A stretch of DNA of 59,491 nucleotides, taken from NCBI GenBank assembly GCA_014650015.1, contig BMUD01000035.1:1-59491 (forward strand). Reading direction: 5' to 3'. The position numbers and the translations under genes were made by a program. Under the pieces are notes generated by a model. That model worked only from the letters and a program-made list of their open reading frames with translations, was not told the origin of the DNA and searched no databases. This document shows, piece after piece, positions 37,244 to 46,939 of the stretch. Position 1 is the first letter of the stretch; every line of letters starts with the position of its first letter. The DNA comes from Streptomyces griseoloalbus (GTDB lineage Bacteria > Actinomycetota > Actinomycetes > Streptomycetales > Streptomycetaceae).

Positions 37244-40200
37244 GTGAGCAGCGACCGGGACGGGACGCGCGGGGGCTGGGCGACACCCGGCGATGACCAG
37301 CCCGACGCGGAGTCCGCCATCGAGACGACGGGCGAGTTCACCATCGACTACGCGCCGCCGGCCTGGTACACGCAGAACGCTTCGGGGAGTTCGGAGTCGG
37401 GGGCTTCGCCTTCTTCCTCCGGTTCCTCCGGTTCCTCTGATTCCGCGAGTTCTGCTGGTTCTTCTGGTTCTTCTGGTTCTTCTGGTTCTGCTGGTCCTTC
37501 GGGTTCTTCGGGTTCCTCCGCTTCGTTCTCTTCCGGTTCGTCGCCTTCTTCGCCTTCTTCGGCCCCTGCGGCTCCCTCGGTTCCTTCTTCCAACGGGCCC
37601 GTTCCGCCGCTGCCCGGGCTGACGCCGCCGCCGCATGCGGTGGGGGCCTCGGGGCCGTCCTCCCTTCCGGCGCCGCCTCCGGGGGCGCCCTTCGCGCCGC
37701 CCGCGCCCGCACCGGGCGCCCCGTTCACACCGCCCGCGCCGTTCGCGCCGCCCGCCCCGCCTTCCGGGGGACCGGTGGCCGTGCCCAGGCTTCCGGTGGG
37801 GAGCGGGTTCGAGCCGCAGCGGCCGGAACCGGAAGGGGAGGAGAAGCGCTCGGAGTCCGGTGCGGCTTCCCCCGCGGCTGTACCGAACATCCCGGTCGGG
37901 GGGTTCCAGTCGCCGTGGTCCGCCCCGACGGCCGGGAGGAATCAGGAGGAACAGGCCGACAACGGCGACCTGGAGAGCGGTGCCACGATGCGCTTCTCCG
38001 CCGCCGCGCTGAAGCGGGAGTTCGCGGAGCGCGAGACCGACACCGAGGCCGAGACCGCGGCGGATGCCGAGGCGGAGGCGGAGGCGCGGTTCGAGTCGGC
38101 CGACGACACGGCCGGCACGGACGACGACGAGAGCGCTGCGGATGTCTCCGACGGCGCGGAGCGGGCCTCCGGTGCGTCCGACGAGCCCTTCGAGACGTCC
38201 GAGGAAGCGGAGGAGGCGGAGGAGTCCGACGCGGCGGAGAAGTCCGAGGGCGTCGCGACCGGTGTCGACGACGCGGACGAGGACGCCGAGTCCTCGGTGA
38301 GCGACGCGGAGGAGGATGACGCCGCTCCCGCGGAGCCGGAAGCCGAGCCCGAGGACGCGGCGCCCTCGGAGGACGTACCGGCGGCTGTCGAGCCCGAGGA
38401 CGCCAAGCCGGTGACGGACGCCGTGCCCACCGACGACGCTCCCGTCGAGGTCGGCGAGGACAGCGCGCCCCGGGATGCGGTCCGCGCCGCGTCCGACGCC
38501 CCGCCCGCCTGGACGCCCGCGCCCCAGGCGCCGCAGGTGCCCCCGGCGCCGTCGGCGTATCCCGCCGCCCCGGCGCCCGCGAGTCAGTGGCCCGTACAGC
38601 CGCCGCAGGCCCCGCCGGTTCCCGCCCAGGCGACGGACGCGGGCGCGCCCGGACAGCCGCAGTCTCAGCCCACGGCTGCCCAGGACCAGCCGGCCTTCCC
38701 TGCCGCTCAGCAGCCGCCGTTCCAGCCGCAGGCGCCGCAGCCCGCGCCCGCCGCGTGGAACCCGCAGGCCGCCCCGGCCCCGCCCGCACAACAGCCCAAC
38801 CCGCAGGCCGGATACGGATTCCCGCCGCCGAACACCCCGGGCCCCGCTGCCCCGCAGCCTCCCGCACAACAGCCCAACCCGCAGGCCGGATACGGGTTCC
38901 CGCCGGCCGGGGCTCCCGGTGCGCCGGCCCAGCAGCCTCCCGCACAACAGCCCGAGACCCCGCCCGCACAACAGCCCAACCCGCAGGCCGGGTACGGCTT
39001 CCCGCCGCCGAACACCCCGGGCCCCGCTGCCCCGCAGCCTCCCGCACAACAGCCGGCCCCGCAGGCCGGATACGGGTTCCCGCCCGCCGGGGTTCCCGGT
39101 GCGCCGGTCCAGCAGCCTCCCGCGCCACAGCCTCACACGCCGCCCGCCCCGCCCGCCGGATACGGGTTCCCGCCGGCCGGGCCCGCCCCCGCGCCGACTC
39201 CCCCGGCCCAGCCCGGTGGCTACGGCTTCCCTCAGCAGCCGCAGCAGCAGCAGCAGCCCGGCGTACCGCACCAGCAGCAGTACCCCGGTGTACCGCCGCA
39301 GCACCCCGGCGTGCCGCCGCAGGCACAGCCCCCGCACGCCGGGCAGGTGCCGCAGCAGCCCGTTGATCCGCGGACCGGGGCCGCCTGGCCGCAGCCCATT
39401 CAGCACGATCAGCGGCAGCCGACCAACCCCGGTGCGGCCCCCCTCGGTTACACGGCGGCCGTGGAGCTGTCGTCGGACCGGCTGCTGAACAGCAAGAAGC
39501 AGAAGGCGAAGAGCAGCCGTCCCACGGTCGGCGGATCGCGTTTCAAGCTGGGCGGGAAGAAGGAGGAGGCCGAGCGGCAGCGGAAGCTGGAGCTGATCCG
39601 TACGCCGGTGCTGTCCTGCTACCGCATCGCCGTCATCAGCCTCAAGGGCGGCGTCGGCAAGACGACCACGACCACCGCGCTCGGTTCCACCCTCGCGACC
39701 GAGCGGCAGGACAAGATCCTCGCGATCGACGCCAACCCGGACGCCGGTACGCTCGGCCGCCGTGTGCGGCGCGAGACCGGGGCGACCATCCGTGACCTCG
39801 TCCAGGCGATCCCGTACCTCAACTCGTACATGGACATCCGGCGGTTCACCTCGCAGGCGTCCTCCGGTCTGGAGATCATCGCCAACGACGTGGACCCCGC
39901 CGTGTCCACGACGTTCAACGACGAGGACTACCGGCGCGCGATCGACGTGCTCGGCAAGCAGTACCCGATCATCCTGACCGACTCCGGTACGGGTCTGCTC
40001 TACAGCGCGATGCGCGGGGTGCTGGACCTCGCCGACCAGCTCATCATCATCTCCACGCCGTCCGTGGACGGTGCGAGCAGTGCCAGTACGACGCTGGACT
40101 GGCTGTCCGCGCACGGGTACGCCGACCTCGTCTCGCGGTCCCTCACCGTCATCTCGGGGGTGCGCGAGACCGGCAAGATGATCAAGGTCGAGGACATCGT

Positions 40201-40639
40201 GTCGCACTTCGAGACACGGTGCCGGGGTGTGCTCGTCGTGCCGTTCGACGAGCATCTGGCCGCCGGTGCGGAGGTCGACCTCGACATGATGCGGCCGAAG
40301 GTGCGGGAGGCGTACTTCAATCTCGCGGCGTTGGTCGCCGAGGACTTCGTCCGTCACCAGCAGTCGCACGGTCTGTGGACCTCCGACGGCAACCCCCCGC
40401 CGGTCGCCGCCCCACCGCTTCCGGGCCAGCCCGTCCCCGGGCAGCCCTTCCCGGGTCAGCCCGTCCCGGGTCAGCCGGGGCCGTACCCCCAGCAGCCGCA
40501 GTCCGGGCAGCCCTACGCCCAGCCGGGACAGCCCCCGGCCCAGCCCGGGCAGGCCTACCCGCACATCCCGGGCCAGCCCTATCCTCCGCAACCCGGTCAG
40601 CCACAGCCCGGACAGCCCGGGCACCCCGGGCAGCAGTAA
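37244..40639 (+). CDS. EspI-like ParA/MinD family ATPase with long disordered region
   Basis: A 1131-aa protein with GTG start and AGGAGG. Residues ~46-106 are almost only Ser/Gly. Residues ~267-400 are acidic (Glu/Asp/Ala). Residues ~415-725 are Pro/Gln/Ala-rich, with repeats of [12 protein letters not shown]. The C-terminal ~300 residues are a MinD/ParA ATPase with deviant Walker A KGGVGKT at 801-807 ([17 protein letters not shown]), then [16 protein letters not shown] and the switch-like [11 protein letters not shown] last tail has [10 protein letters not shown] repeats. Layout matches mycobacterial EspI, an ESX-1-associated regulator. It probably positions or restrains the ESX apparatus; this is inference. 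Confidence 0.85.
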   Translation: MSSDRDGTRGGWATPGDDQPDAESAIETTGEFTIDYAPPAWYTQNASGSSESGASPSSSGSSGSSDSASSAGSSGSSGSSGSAGPSGSSGSSASFSSGSSPSSPSSAPAAPSVPSSNGPVPPLPGLTPPPHAVGASGPSSLPAPPPGAPFAPPAPAPGAPFTPPAPFAPPAPPSGGPVAVPRLPVGSGFEPQRPEPEGEEKRSESGAASPAAVPNIPVGGFQSPWSAPTAGRNQEEQADNGDLESGATMRFSAAALKREFAERETDTEAETAADAEAEAEARFESADDTAGTDDDESAADVSDGAERASGASDEPFETSEEAEEAEESDAAEKSEGVATGVDDADEDAESSVSDAEEDDAAPAEPEAEPEDAAPSEDVPAAVEPEDAKPVTDAVPTDDAPVEVGEDSAPRDAVRAASDAPPAWTPAPQAPQVPPAPSAYPAAPAPASQWPVQPPQAPPVPAQATDAGAPGQPQSQPTAAQDQPAFPAAQQPPFQPQAPQPAPAAWNPQAAPAPPAQQPNPQAGYGFPPPNTPGPAAPQPPAQQPNPQAGYGFPPAGAPGAPAQQPPAQQPETPPAQQPNPQAGYGFPPPNTPGPAAPQPPAQQPAPQAGYGFPPAGVPGAPVQQPPAPQPHTPPAPPAGYGFPPAGPAPAPTPPAQPGGYGFPQQPQQQQQPGVPHQQQYPGVPPQHPGVPPQAQPPHAGQVPQQPVDPRTGAAWPQPIQHDQRQPTNPGAAPLGYTAAVELSSDRLLNSKKQKAKSSRPTVGGSRFKLGGKKEEAERQRKLELIRTPVLSCYRIAVISLKGGVGKTTTTTALGSTLATERQDKILAIDANPDAGTLGRRVRRETGATIRDLVQAIPYLNSYMDIRRFTSQASSGLEIIANDVDPAVSTTFNDEDYRRAIDVLGKQYPIILTDSGTGLLYSAMRGVLDLADQLIIISTPSVDGASSASTTLDWLSAHGYADLVSRSLTVISGVRETGKMIKVEDIVSHFETRCRGVLVVPFDEHLAAGAEVDLDMMRPKVREAYFNLAALVAEDFVRHQQSHGLWTSDGNPPPVAAPPLPGQPVPGQPFPGQPVPGQPGPYPQQPQSGQPYAQPGQPPAQPGQAYPHIPGQPYPPQPGQPQPGQPGHPGQQ

Positions 40640-40671
40640 GGCCTCACACCTGGGCGATCGCACCCATCCGC

Positions 40672-40702
40672 CGAAAGCGGCCCCTCCCGGGGGCCGCTTT
40701 CG
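40672..40702 (+). terminator. Hairpin terminator after the EspI-like gene
   Basis: CGAAAGCGGCCCC (40672-40684) and GGGGCCGCTTTCG (40690-40702) form a perfect 13-bp stem with a 5-nt loop, 33 nt beyond the stop. It marks the right end of the ESX locus and may work in both directions. Confidence 0.8.
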
Positions 40703-40766
40703 CGTGCGCGGCCGCATTCCGTGGTCAGGCCCTGGCCGGCACCGCGTCGGTGGTCTCGACCCATGA

Positions 40767-41090
40767 GTGGAAGGCGTGCGTCAGTTCCTTGTTCGGCAGG
40801 CCGCAACGGGTGCACGCGCCGTTGGCGCTTCCTCCGTCGCCGGGGCTCTGTCCCGGGCCGGGCTGCGGCCAACGGAGCGGTTCTCGCTGCGCCATCCGCA
40901 CGAGCTGTCCGGCGGTCGGCGGCAGCGTTGGCGGGCGGCGAGGCGGACCGTGCGGGGGTGGCCGAGGCGTGCCGGGGCCGTGATCCGGGGATCCTCGACG
41001 GGAGCGGCACGGCGCGGGTGGCGTGCCACCTGGGCCGCGCGGTCCGCGGCCGGCTCCCTCCGTGCCCTGCGGCGCGGAGCCTCACCGCGC
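40767..41090 (+). pseudogene. Decayed oligopeptide-type ABC transporter ATPase
   Basis: One frame reads GLRPTERFSLRHPHELSGGRRQR, the ABC signature region of Opp/Dpp ATPases (PHELSGGQRQR). After RQR the family continuation is lost in that frame. In the next frame the DNA reads ACRGRDPGILDGSGTARVACHL, similar to the C-terminal end of these ATPases (C...P.L....RVACH). Walker A, Walker B and the D-loop are missing. This looks like an internal deletion plus frameshift remnant between ribF and the ESX locus. Confidence 0.5.
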
Positions 41091-41113
41091 GCACGCCGGG
41101 ACGGTCTGACGGG

Positions 41114-42067
41114 CTACGGCTTCTCGGCCGCGGCCACCAGTTCCTTGCAGCGCTTGACGTCCTCGGCCATCTGCTCCAGCAGCGCGTCGAGCGTGTCGAA
41201 CTTCGCCTGCCCGCGCACGAAGGCGAGGAAGTCGACGGCGACATGGAGGCCGTACAGGTCGAGGCCGACGCGGTCGATGGCGTACGCCTCGACCGTGCGC
41301 TCGGTGCCGTCGAACTGCGGGTTGGTGCCGACGGAGATCGCGGCCGGCATGGCCTCGCCCTGGGCGTGCAGCCAGCCGGCGTAGACGCCGTCGGCGGGGA
41401 TCGCGGTGTGCGGGAGCGTCTCGACGTTGGCCGTGGGGAAACCGAGGTCGCGGCCGCGCTGGGCGCCTCGGACGACCACGCCCTCGACGCGGTGCGGGCG
41501 GCCCAGGATCTCGGCGGCGCCCTCGACCTGGCCCTCGGCGACCAGGCGGCGGGTGAGCGTCGAGGAGAACGGCTCGCCACCGCCGGCCTCTCCGGTCACG
41601 TACAGATCGACGACCTCGACGTCGAAGTCGTAGACCCGGCCCTGCTCGGTGAGGAACTCCACGTTGCCCGCGGCCCGGTGGCCGAAGCGGAAGTTGGGGC
41701 CCTCGACGACCGCCTTGGCGTGCAGCTTGTCGACCAGGACCTTCACCACGAAGTCGGCCGCGGACAGCTTGGAGAACTCGGTGGTGAAGGGGAGGATCAG
41801 CACCGCGTCGACGCCCAGCTCGGCCATGAGTTCGGCGCGCCGGTGGTGCGGGGCGAGCAGCGGCGGGTGGCTGCCGGGGCGGACGACCTCGCTGGGGTGG
41901 GGGTCGAAGGTGACGACGACGGCGGGGACACCGAGGGCCCGGGCGCGGTCCACGGCGTGCCGGATGATCAGCTGGTGCCCGCGGTGGACTCCGTCGTAGG
42001 AACCGATGGTGACGACGCTGCGCCCCCAGTCCTGGGGGATGTCCTCCAAGCCACGCCAGCGCTGCAC
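41114..42067 (-). CDS. ribF: Bifunctional riboflavin kinase / FAD synthetase
   Basis: A 317-aa protein that makes FMN from riboflavin and then FAD. The N-terminal nucleotidyltransferase domain has GSYDGVHRGHQ (ATP-binding GxFDGxHxGH; a Tyr stands for the usual Phe). EGPNFRFGHRAAGN lies mid-domain. The C-terminal kinase domain has RGRDLGFPTANVE and DGVYAGW. The start is GTG 42067 with GGAG upstream; the longer frame lacks family similarity. It is downstream of the 1190-aa NTPase gene on the same strand, in the usual truB-ribF neighbourhood, here separated by that NTPase. Confidence 0.94.
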   Translation of the reverse strand: MQRWRGLEDIPQDWGRSVVTIGSYDGVHRGHQLIIRHAVDRARALGVPAVVVTFDPHPSEVVRPGSHPPLLAPHHRRAELMAELGVDAVLILPFTTEFSKLSAADFVVKVLVDKLHAKAVVEGPNFRFGHRAAGNVEFLTEQGRVYDFDVEVVDLYVTGEAGGGEPFSSTLTRRLVAEGQVEGAAEILGRPHRVEGVVVRGAQRGRDLGFPTANVETLPHTAIPADGVYAGWLHAQGEAMPAAISVGTNPQFDGTERTVEAYAIDRVGLDLYGLHVAVDFLAFVRGQAKFDTLDALLEQMAEDVKRCKELVAAAEKP

Positions 42068-42205
42068 TGTGCCTGCTCCTTGTCGAAACCTCGTCGAGAC
42101 CGAGTCCGTGGACTTATCCTGCGCGACTCTAAGGGTGCCATGCCGCCTGCCGGGGGCCCGCATCGGCATGGGGCTGTGACAGGGTGTGCACGCGCCGGCC
42201 GGGGG

Positions 42206-45200
42206 TCAGACGGGGACGGTCGTGCCCGCGAGGCTCTCGATCGTCCGGCGGGTGCCGGGGCCGACGAGCGCGGCCCACTCGCGCGGGGCGTCCGCCAGCC
42301 AGCCGGCCACGGCGGCGGCGAAGCCCGGGACGTGGCGGCCCAGGTCGGCCAGACAGCGGTCGAGGCGGGCGGCGCCTCCCGGGGTGCGGGCGAGGAGCAG
42401 CCCGGTGCGGTGGACGAGGACGCGCGGCTCGGGGCCGGTGGTGCGGGCGGCGGACCGCACCACCGCCTCCAGCACGCAGGGGTCGGTCTCGCGGGTGAGC
42501 AGGGCGTCGAGCAGTTCGCGGCGCAGCGGGCGGGAGGCGGGCGTCCCGGGGGCGGCGAGGACACCGGCGAGGGCCACCCGCAGCGGTTGCGGGCCGCCGT
42601 CCAGCAGGCCGGCGATCAGGCTCCGCAGTACGGCACGGGCGGCGGGGCCCCGGTCCAGTCGCCGGTCCGTGTACGCGGTCACGTGCCCGGTCAGCTCCGG
42701 CCGCCGCTCCACGGCCTCCCGCAGGAGTGCGGCGACCGGACGGGCCAAGGCGGGGGTGGTGGCGTCGGCGAGGGCGCGGAACGTCCCGCCCGCGTCCGCC
42801 CGTGCCAGCCTCGTCCGGAAGGCGTCGAGCACGGGCTCCGGGTGGGTTTCGAGGGCGTCGGTCAGGGCGCTCGGCGGAAGGTGCGGGTCACCCGCCGCGA
42901 AGTGCTCCAGGGCCCGCGCGAGGTGCCGGTCCCTGCTGTTCGGGTCGCGGACGAGGAGGGCGAGCGCGCCGCCGTGCAGTTCACGGTCGGCACTGCGGAC
43001 GAGTACGCCGAGGGCCGCGTATCTCAGCAGGGTGCGGTCGGCGTCGTCGCGTACGTACGGCGCGGCCCGCAGCCCGTAGGTGAGCGCCGCGGCCCGGCGC
43101 GCGGGGCGTTCGTCCCGCGCCCACCGGTCGGCGGCCCGGCAGATCGCCGCGGGCTCCTCCTCGGTGAGCACGGTGAGCAGCTGGTCGGCCCGCCGGTGCG
43201 CGCTGTCGGCGAGCGCCTCCGTCAGCGCGTCCAGGGCCTGGTGCCGGTGGGTGTGCAGCAGCGCCTGCGCGGCCGTCGCCACGGTCGCGTGCGGGGTGGC
43301 GGGCAACGGCCGCTCGTCCTCGAACCAGCGGACCAGATACGGCAGTACGGCGACGGGGTCGGCGGCGAGCAGGCGGGCGGCGGCGTCGAGGAAGCGGGGC
43401 CCGCTCTCGCACGGCGGGCCGTCGGCGTGGACCAGGCGGCGCAGCAGCGCGCACCGCGTCTCCGGCGGCAGCCGGAGGGCGGTCCAGAAGGCGGGCCCGA
43501 GCTCCGGCCGCACGGCCCGCCGCTGCTCCCGCCAGGCCACGATGCGGTCGCTCAGCAGGCGCAGCACATCGGTGTACGGGGTCGCGTCCGGCACGCGCGC
43601 GAGGGTCTCGGTGAGCAGACGGGCGGCCCACCACGCATCGGGATCGGCGTCCAGGGCGTGCGCCAGGTCCGCCAGCCGCGAGGCGAGGCGGCCGGCGCCG
43701 TGCCGGCGGGCGAGGAGCAGCAGTGCCTGGACGACGGGGCCGACGCGGTGGTGCGGTACGGGGTCGAGGGCCCCCGGGGTGTGGTGGTCGTGGACGAGGG
43801 CGCGCAGGGCACCGTCCAGGTCGAGGTGGCTGCCCTGGAGCCAGTCGGCGAGTTCTTCGTGCGTGAACCGGTAACCGGTCCCGGCCGGGACGAGGAGGCC
43901 TTCGGCCAGGACGGCCGAGGCCCAGCCGGTGCCGCCGCCGAGCCGGTCCGGTGCGGGCCCCCGCGGGAACACCGCGTCGAACGTCTCCGGGTCCAGCTCG
44001 CCCTGCCCGGCCCCGAGGCTGCGCCGGGCGGCTTCGTGCACCTGCCCGGCGACCTTGGCGGCCAGCCGGCGTACGGCGGTGCCGCGGATGCCGTTCTCGG
44101 CGGCGAGGCGGGCGGCGACCCGCAGGCACATCAGGTCCAGGTGGGCCGAGAACACGTCCTCGCGGTCGACGGGGAGATCCGGGGCGGCGTCGGTGTCGGG
44201 AGCGGTGCCTGCGCGGGTGGCGACCGTTTCGCAGGTGGCGCAGGCGTCGGCGTTCGTTTCCCGAGCGGCGGACGTTTTAGCGCGAGGTACCTCAGTGGCG
44301 CAAGCGCCGGCGGTTACGGGAGGGGCGCCGGCGAGAGCGGTCCGCACCTCGGAGAGCAGCCGCAGGGTCAGCGGGTGCCGGGCGTCGGCGTCGGCCACGG
44401 CACCTTCGGGGATGCCATGGCGGGCGCGGGCCTCCCGGGCCTCCTCGGCGGTGAGGTCGCCGAGCGCCACGCACGCGGGAAGCCCGTCGGGGCGGGATGT
44501 GCCGGCGTGCAGCGACGCTTCCGGGAACCCCGCCTCCTCCCAGTACTCCGCGCGGCAGGCCACCACCAGCCGCGCTCCCGTCGCACGCAGCCACCGCGCG
44601 GTCGCGGCGGTCCATTCGGCACGACGGCGGGCCGGGCCGGGGGGCATCTCCTCGGGTCCGTCGAGGAGCAGCAGCAGAGGGCTGCCGGCCGTGCGGGCGA
44701 GCCGGGCGAGGCGCTCCGGGCCCAGGTCGCCGAGGGCTTGTGGAGGGGCCGGGAACGGGGCGAGTGAGGCGGCGACGACAGCGGCGGCGCGGTCCAGTGC
44801 CCGGCGGGCGGCGTCCGCGACCGAGCCGTCGTCCGCGCGCAGATCGGCGCCGCGCAGCCACAGCGTGGGCAGGCCGGCACGGTGGCGGCGGGCGGCGAGC
44901 GCCGCGAGCTCCGTCGTGCGGCCGGAGCCGGGCGGCCCGACGAGGCCCAGTACAGGGGTCTCGCCCTGCTCGAACGCGGCGAACTCCGCGAGGACGGCCG
45001 CCCGTTCGACGAGGTCCCCGGCTCGGGGCGGTCCGTCTCGTCCCACCGAGGTGGCCGTGAGGTCCACGAGCCCGGCGGGGTTGAGGTCGGCGCCGTACGC
45101 CGGGACCGTGGCCGCGTTCTCGGCGAGCAGGGTGGCGAGGGTGCCGTCGTCGCAGGCCCCCGGGAGCAGCGGTACGGCGAAGCCCACGTCGCGGTCGTCC

Positions 45201-45778
45201 GAGCGGAGGGCGGTGCCCAGGACGCCGAGCACGGTGCCGGTGGTGGCGTCGAGCACCGGGCCGCCGGCGGCTCCGCCGCCGAGGCGCAGGGCGTCCCGGC
45301 CGGCGGTGCCGACCGCCAGCTCAAGGGCTCCTTCGAGGCGGTGCGGGCGGTCGGTGGCGGTGTAGGTCACGGCGCTCGTGCCCAGCACGCGCGCCTCCCG
45401 CCAGCCTCCGGCGGCGATCCGCACATAGGTGCCGGTCTCGATGTGTCCCCGCGCGGTGACCGGCAGCGGTGCGACACCGAGCCCTTCGCTGCGGACGAGG
45501 GCCAGGTCGAGCGCGGGCAGCGGGGTCACCGCGTCGGCGCTCACCTCGCAGTGGCGGCCCCCCGCGGCGTGCAGCACGAGTCGGGGCAGACCGTCGACGG
45601 CCTCGTGACTGGTGACGACCGTGCCGTGGTGGTCGGCCACGAAGCCGGTGCCGCGCGGGCGGCCGGCGAGGTCGTGGATACGGACCAGCACGGCGTCGGC
45701 GGGCTGTTCCCGCACGGTCGCCCCGCGGTCGCCCGGGGAGAAGTCCCGGGACTCCCGGGATCCGTTTCCTGACGGCAT
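42206..45778 (-). CDS. Trypsin-like / STAND NTPase fusion with helical repeats; active sites degenerate
   Basis: A 1190-aa protein. Residues ~22-210 are a trypsin-like fold: GTGFVADHHGTVVTSHEAV (His58, one position earlier than in T-x-A-H), D91 (LDLALV), and GGAAGGPVLD where the catalytic Ser is Ala171. Residues ~255-470 are a STAND/NACHT-like NTPase with Walker A GPPGSGRT (281-288; Arg287 for Lys) and Walker B LLLLLDGPEE (368-377). The rest (~560-1190) is Ala/Leu/Arg-rich helical repeat. ATG with GGGAGG seven bases upstream. A large ATP/GTP-binding protein between truB and ribF is, from memory, conserved in Streptomyces. Role unknown; signalling or defence sensor is a guess. Confidence 0.85.
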   Translation of the reverse strand: MPSGNGSRESRDFSPGDRGATVREQPADAVLVRIHDLAGRPRGTGFVADHHGTVVTSHEAVDGLPRLVLHAAGGRHCEVSADAVTPLPALDLALVRSEGLGVAPLPVTARGHIETGTYVRIAAGGWREARVLGTSAVTYTATDRPHRLEGALELAVGTAGRDALRLGGGAAGGPVLDATTGTVLGVLGTALRSDDRDVGFAVPLLPGACDDGTLATLLAENAATVPAYGADLNPAGLVDLTATSVGRDGPPRAGDLVERAAVLAEFAAFEQGETPVLGLVGPPGSGRTTELAALAARRHRAGLPTLWLRGADLRADDGSVADAARRALDRAAAVVAASLAPFPAPPQALGDLGPERLARLARTAGSPLLLLLDGPEEMPPGPARRRAEWTAATARWLRATGARLVVACRAEYWEEAGFPEASLHAGTSRPDGLPACVALGDLTAEEAREARARHGIPEGAVADADARHPLTLRLLSEVRTALAGAPPVTAGACATEVPRAKTSAARETNADACATCETVATRAGTAPDTDAAPDLPVDREDVFSAHLDLMCLRVAARLAAENGIRGTAVRRLAAKVAGQVHEAARRSLGAGQGELDPETFDAVFPRGPAPDRLGGGTGWASAVLAEGLLVPAGTGYRFTHEELADWLQGSHLDLDGALRALVHDHHTPGALDPVPHHRVGPVVQALLLLARRHGAGRLASRLADLAHALDADPDAWWAARLLTETLARVPDATPYTDVLRLLSDRIVAWREQRRAVRPELGPAFWTALRLPPETRCALLRRLVHADGPPCESGPRFLDAAARLLAADPVAVLPYLVRWFEDERPLPATPHATVATAAQALLHTHRHQALDALTEALADSAHRRADQLLTVLTEEEPAAICRAADRWARDERPARRAAALTYGLRAAPYVRDDADRTLLRYAALGVLVRSADRELHGGALALLVRDPNSRDRHLARALEHFAAGDPHLPPSALTDALETHPEPVLDAFRTRLARADAGGTFRALADATTPALARPVAALLREAVERRPELTGHVTAYTDRRLDRGPAARAVLRSLIAGLLDGGPQPLRVALAGVLAAPGTPASRPLRRELLDALLTRETDPCVLEAVVRSAARTTGPEPRVLVHRTGLLLARTPGGAARLDRCLADLGRHVPGFAAAVAGWLADAPREWAALVGPGTRRTIESLAGTTVPV

Positions 45779-45934
45779 TATCGAGCCTCCCGCCGTACCT
45801 CCGTGCCCTTGTCCGCGACAGTAGGGCCGGGATGATCAGCGGGACAGATCGCTCGGCGAACGCGCCCCCTTCCGCTCCCCCGGTTCACTCCGAGCGCCCG
45901 CACTTACGGGTGAACGGAGCGGGGTGGATGGATA

Positions 45935-45947
45935 CACCCTAGGGGTG
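45935..45947 (-). promoter_or_regulatory. Possible promoter element upstream of the NTPase gene
   Basis: CACCC-tag-GGGTG is a short palindrome containing TAGGGT on the minus strand, about 160 bp before the NTPase start. No -35 box is convincing. Confidence 0.25.
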
Positions 45948-45963
45948 GGGGAACCGAGGGGGA

Positions 45964-46007
45964 CCGTGGAGCGGCGGCATGTCCATCCCCGTGACGCCGC
46001 TCCACGG
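45964..46007 (-). terminator. Hairpin terminator after truB
   Basis: CCGTGGAGCGGCG (45964-45976) and CGCCGCTCCACGG (45995-46007) form a 13-bp stem with an 18-nt loop, 26 nt beyond the truB stop. It separates truB from the NTPase gene. Confidence 0.75.
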
Positions 46008-46033
46008 ACGGGCCCGCGGCCCCGCCGCCCCCG

Positions 46034-46939
46034 TCAGCCGAAGACGGCGAGGCTCTTGGCCTTGCCCCGGTGCTCCTCGACGAGGGCCAGGAACCGGCCC
46101 TCGGGGTCGAAGACGGCGACGGCTCCGGAACCCGCGTACTCCTCGGGCATCTCCAGCCGTACCCCGTTGATGAGCAGCCGGGCCCGGCGGGTGTCGACGT
46201 CCCAGCGCGGGAAGGCGGCAGCGGCGGCCTCGGCGATCGGCATCACGGCCAGCTCCTGCTGGTGCTGGTCGAGGGTGCGCGCCGCGTCCAGCTTGTACGG
46301 GCCGACGCGGGTGCGCCGCAGCGCGGTCAGATGCCCGCCCACGCCCAGGCCGACGCCCAGGTCCCGGGCGAGGGCGCGGATGTACGTGCCGGAGGAGCAG
46401 ACGACGGAGACCACCAGGTCGAGCACGGCGGTGCCGTCCTCGGCGACGGCTTCCCGGACGTCGTACACGGAGAACGAGGAGACGGTGACCGGCCGGGCGG
46501 GGATGTCGAAGTCCTCGCCGTCGCGGGCGCGCTTGTAGGAACGCACCCCGTTGATCTTGATGGCGCTCACCTTGGACGGCACCTGCATGATGTCGCCGGT
46601 CAGTTCGGCGATGCCGGCGTCGATCGCCTCACGGGTGACCCGGGAGGCGTCGGTGGAGGAGGTGATCTCCCCCTCGGCGTCGTCCGTGACCGTGTTCTGC
46701 CCGAGCCGGACGGTGCCCAGGTACTCCTTCTCGGTCAGCGCGAGGTGGCCGAGGAGCTTGGTCGCCTTCTCGACGCCGAGGACGAGGACGCCCGTCGCCA
46801 TCGGGTCGAGGGTGCCGGCGTGGCCGACGCGCCGGGTGCGCGCGATGCCGCGCATCTTGGCGACCACGTCGTGCGAAGTGAAGCCCGACGGCTTGTCGAC
46901 GATGACAAGGCCGTCGGGCGTGGTGTGCTTCTGGGTCAT
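46034..46939 (-). CDS. truB: tRNA pseudouridine(55) synthase
   Basis: A 301-aa enzyme that makes pseudouridine 55 in the T-loop of tRNAs. The catalytic Asp45 lies in GHAGTLDPMATGVLVLGV. Further marks are DKPSGFTSHDVV at the N-terminus, YKRARDG and SSGTYIRALARDLG. A C-terminal extension resembles the actinobacterial PUA-like part. The ATG start overlaps the rbfA stop by four bases (ATGA). It closes the rbfA-truB unit at a strong hairpin. Confidence 0.95.
   Translation of the reverse strand: MTQKHTTPDGLVIVDKPSGFTSHDVVAKMRGIARTRRVGHAGTLDPMATGVLVLGVEKATKLLGHLALTEKEYLGTVRLGQNTVTDDAEGEITSSTDASRVTREAIDAGIAELTGDIMQVPSKVSAIKINGVRSYKRARDGEDFDIPARPVTVSSFSVYDVREAVAEDGTAVLDLVVSVVCSSGTYIRALARDLGVGLGVGGHLTALRRTRVGPYKLDAARTLDQHQQELAVMPIAEAAAAAFPRWDVDTRRARLLINGVRLEMPEEYAGSGAVAVFDPEGRFLALVEEHRGKAKSLAVFG

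Noticed and set aside
10837-40639. Search for an EccA-type AAA ATPase in the ESX locus
   Set aside because: None of the genes has an EccA layout (TPR plus AAA+). The ParA-like protein at 37244 is a different family.
40721-44767. 1348-aa plus-strand open frame opposite ribF and the NTPase gene
   Set aside because: Antisense to two recognisable genes. Only its first ~120 codons, before ribF, have any similarity, and these belong to the ABC-ATPase remnant.
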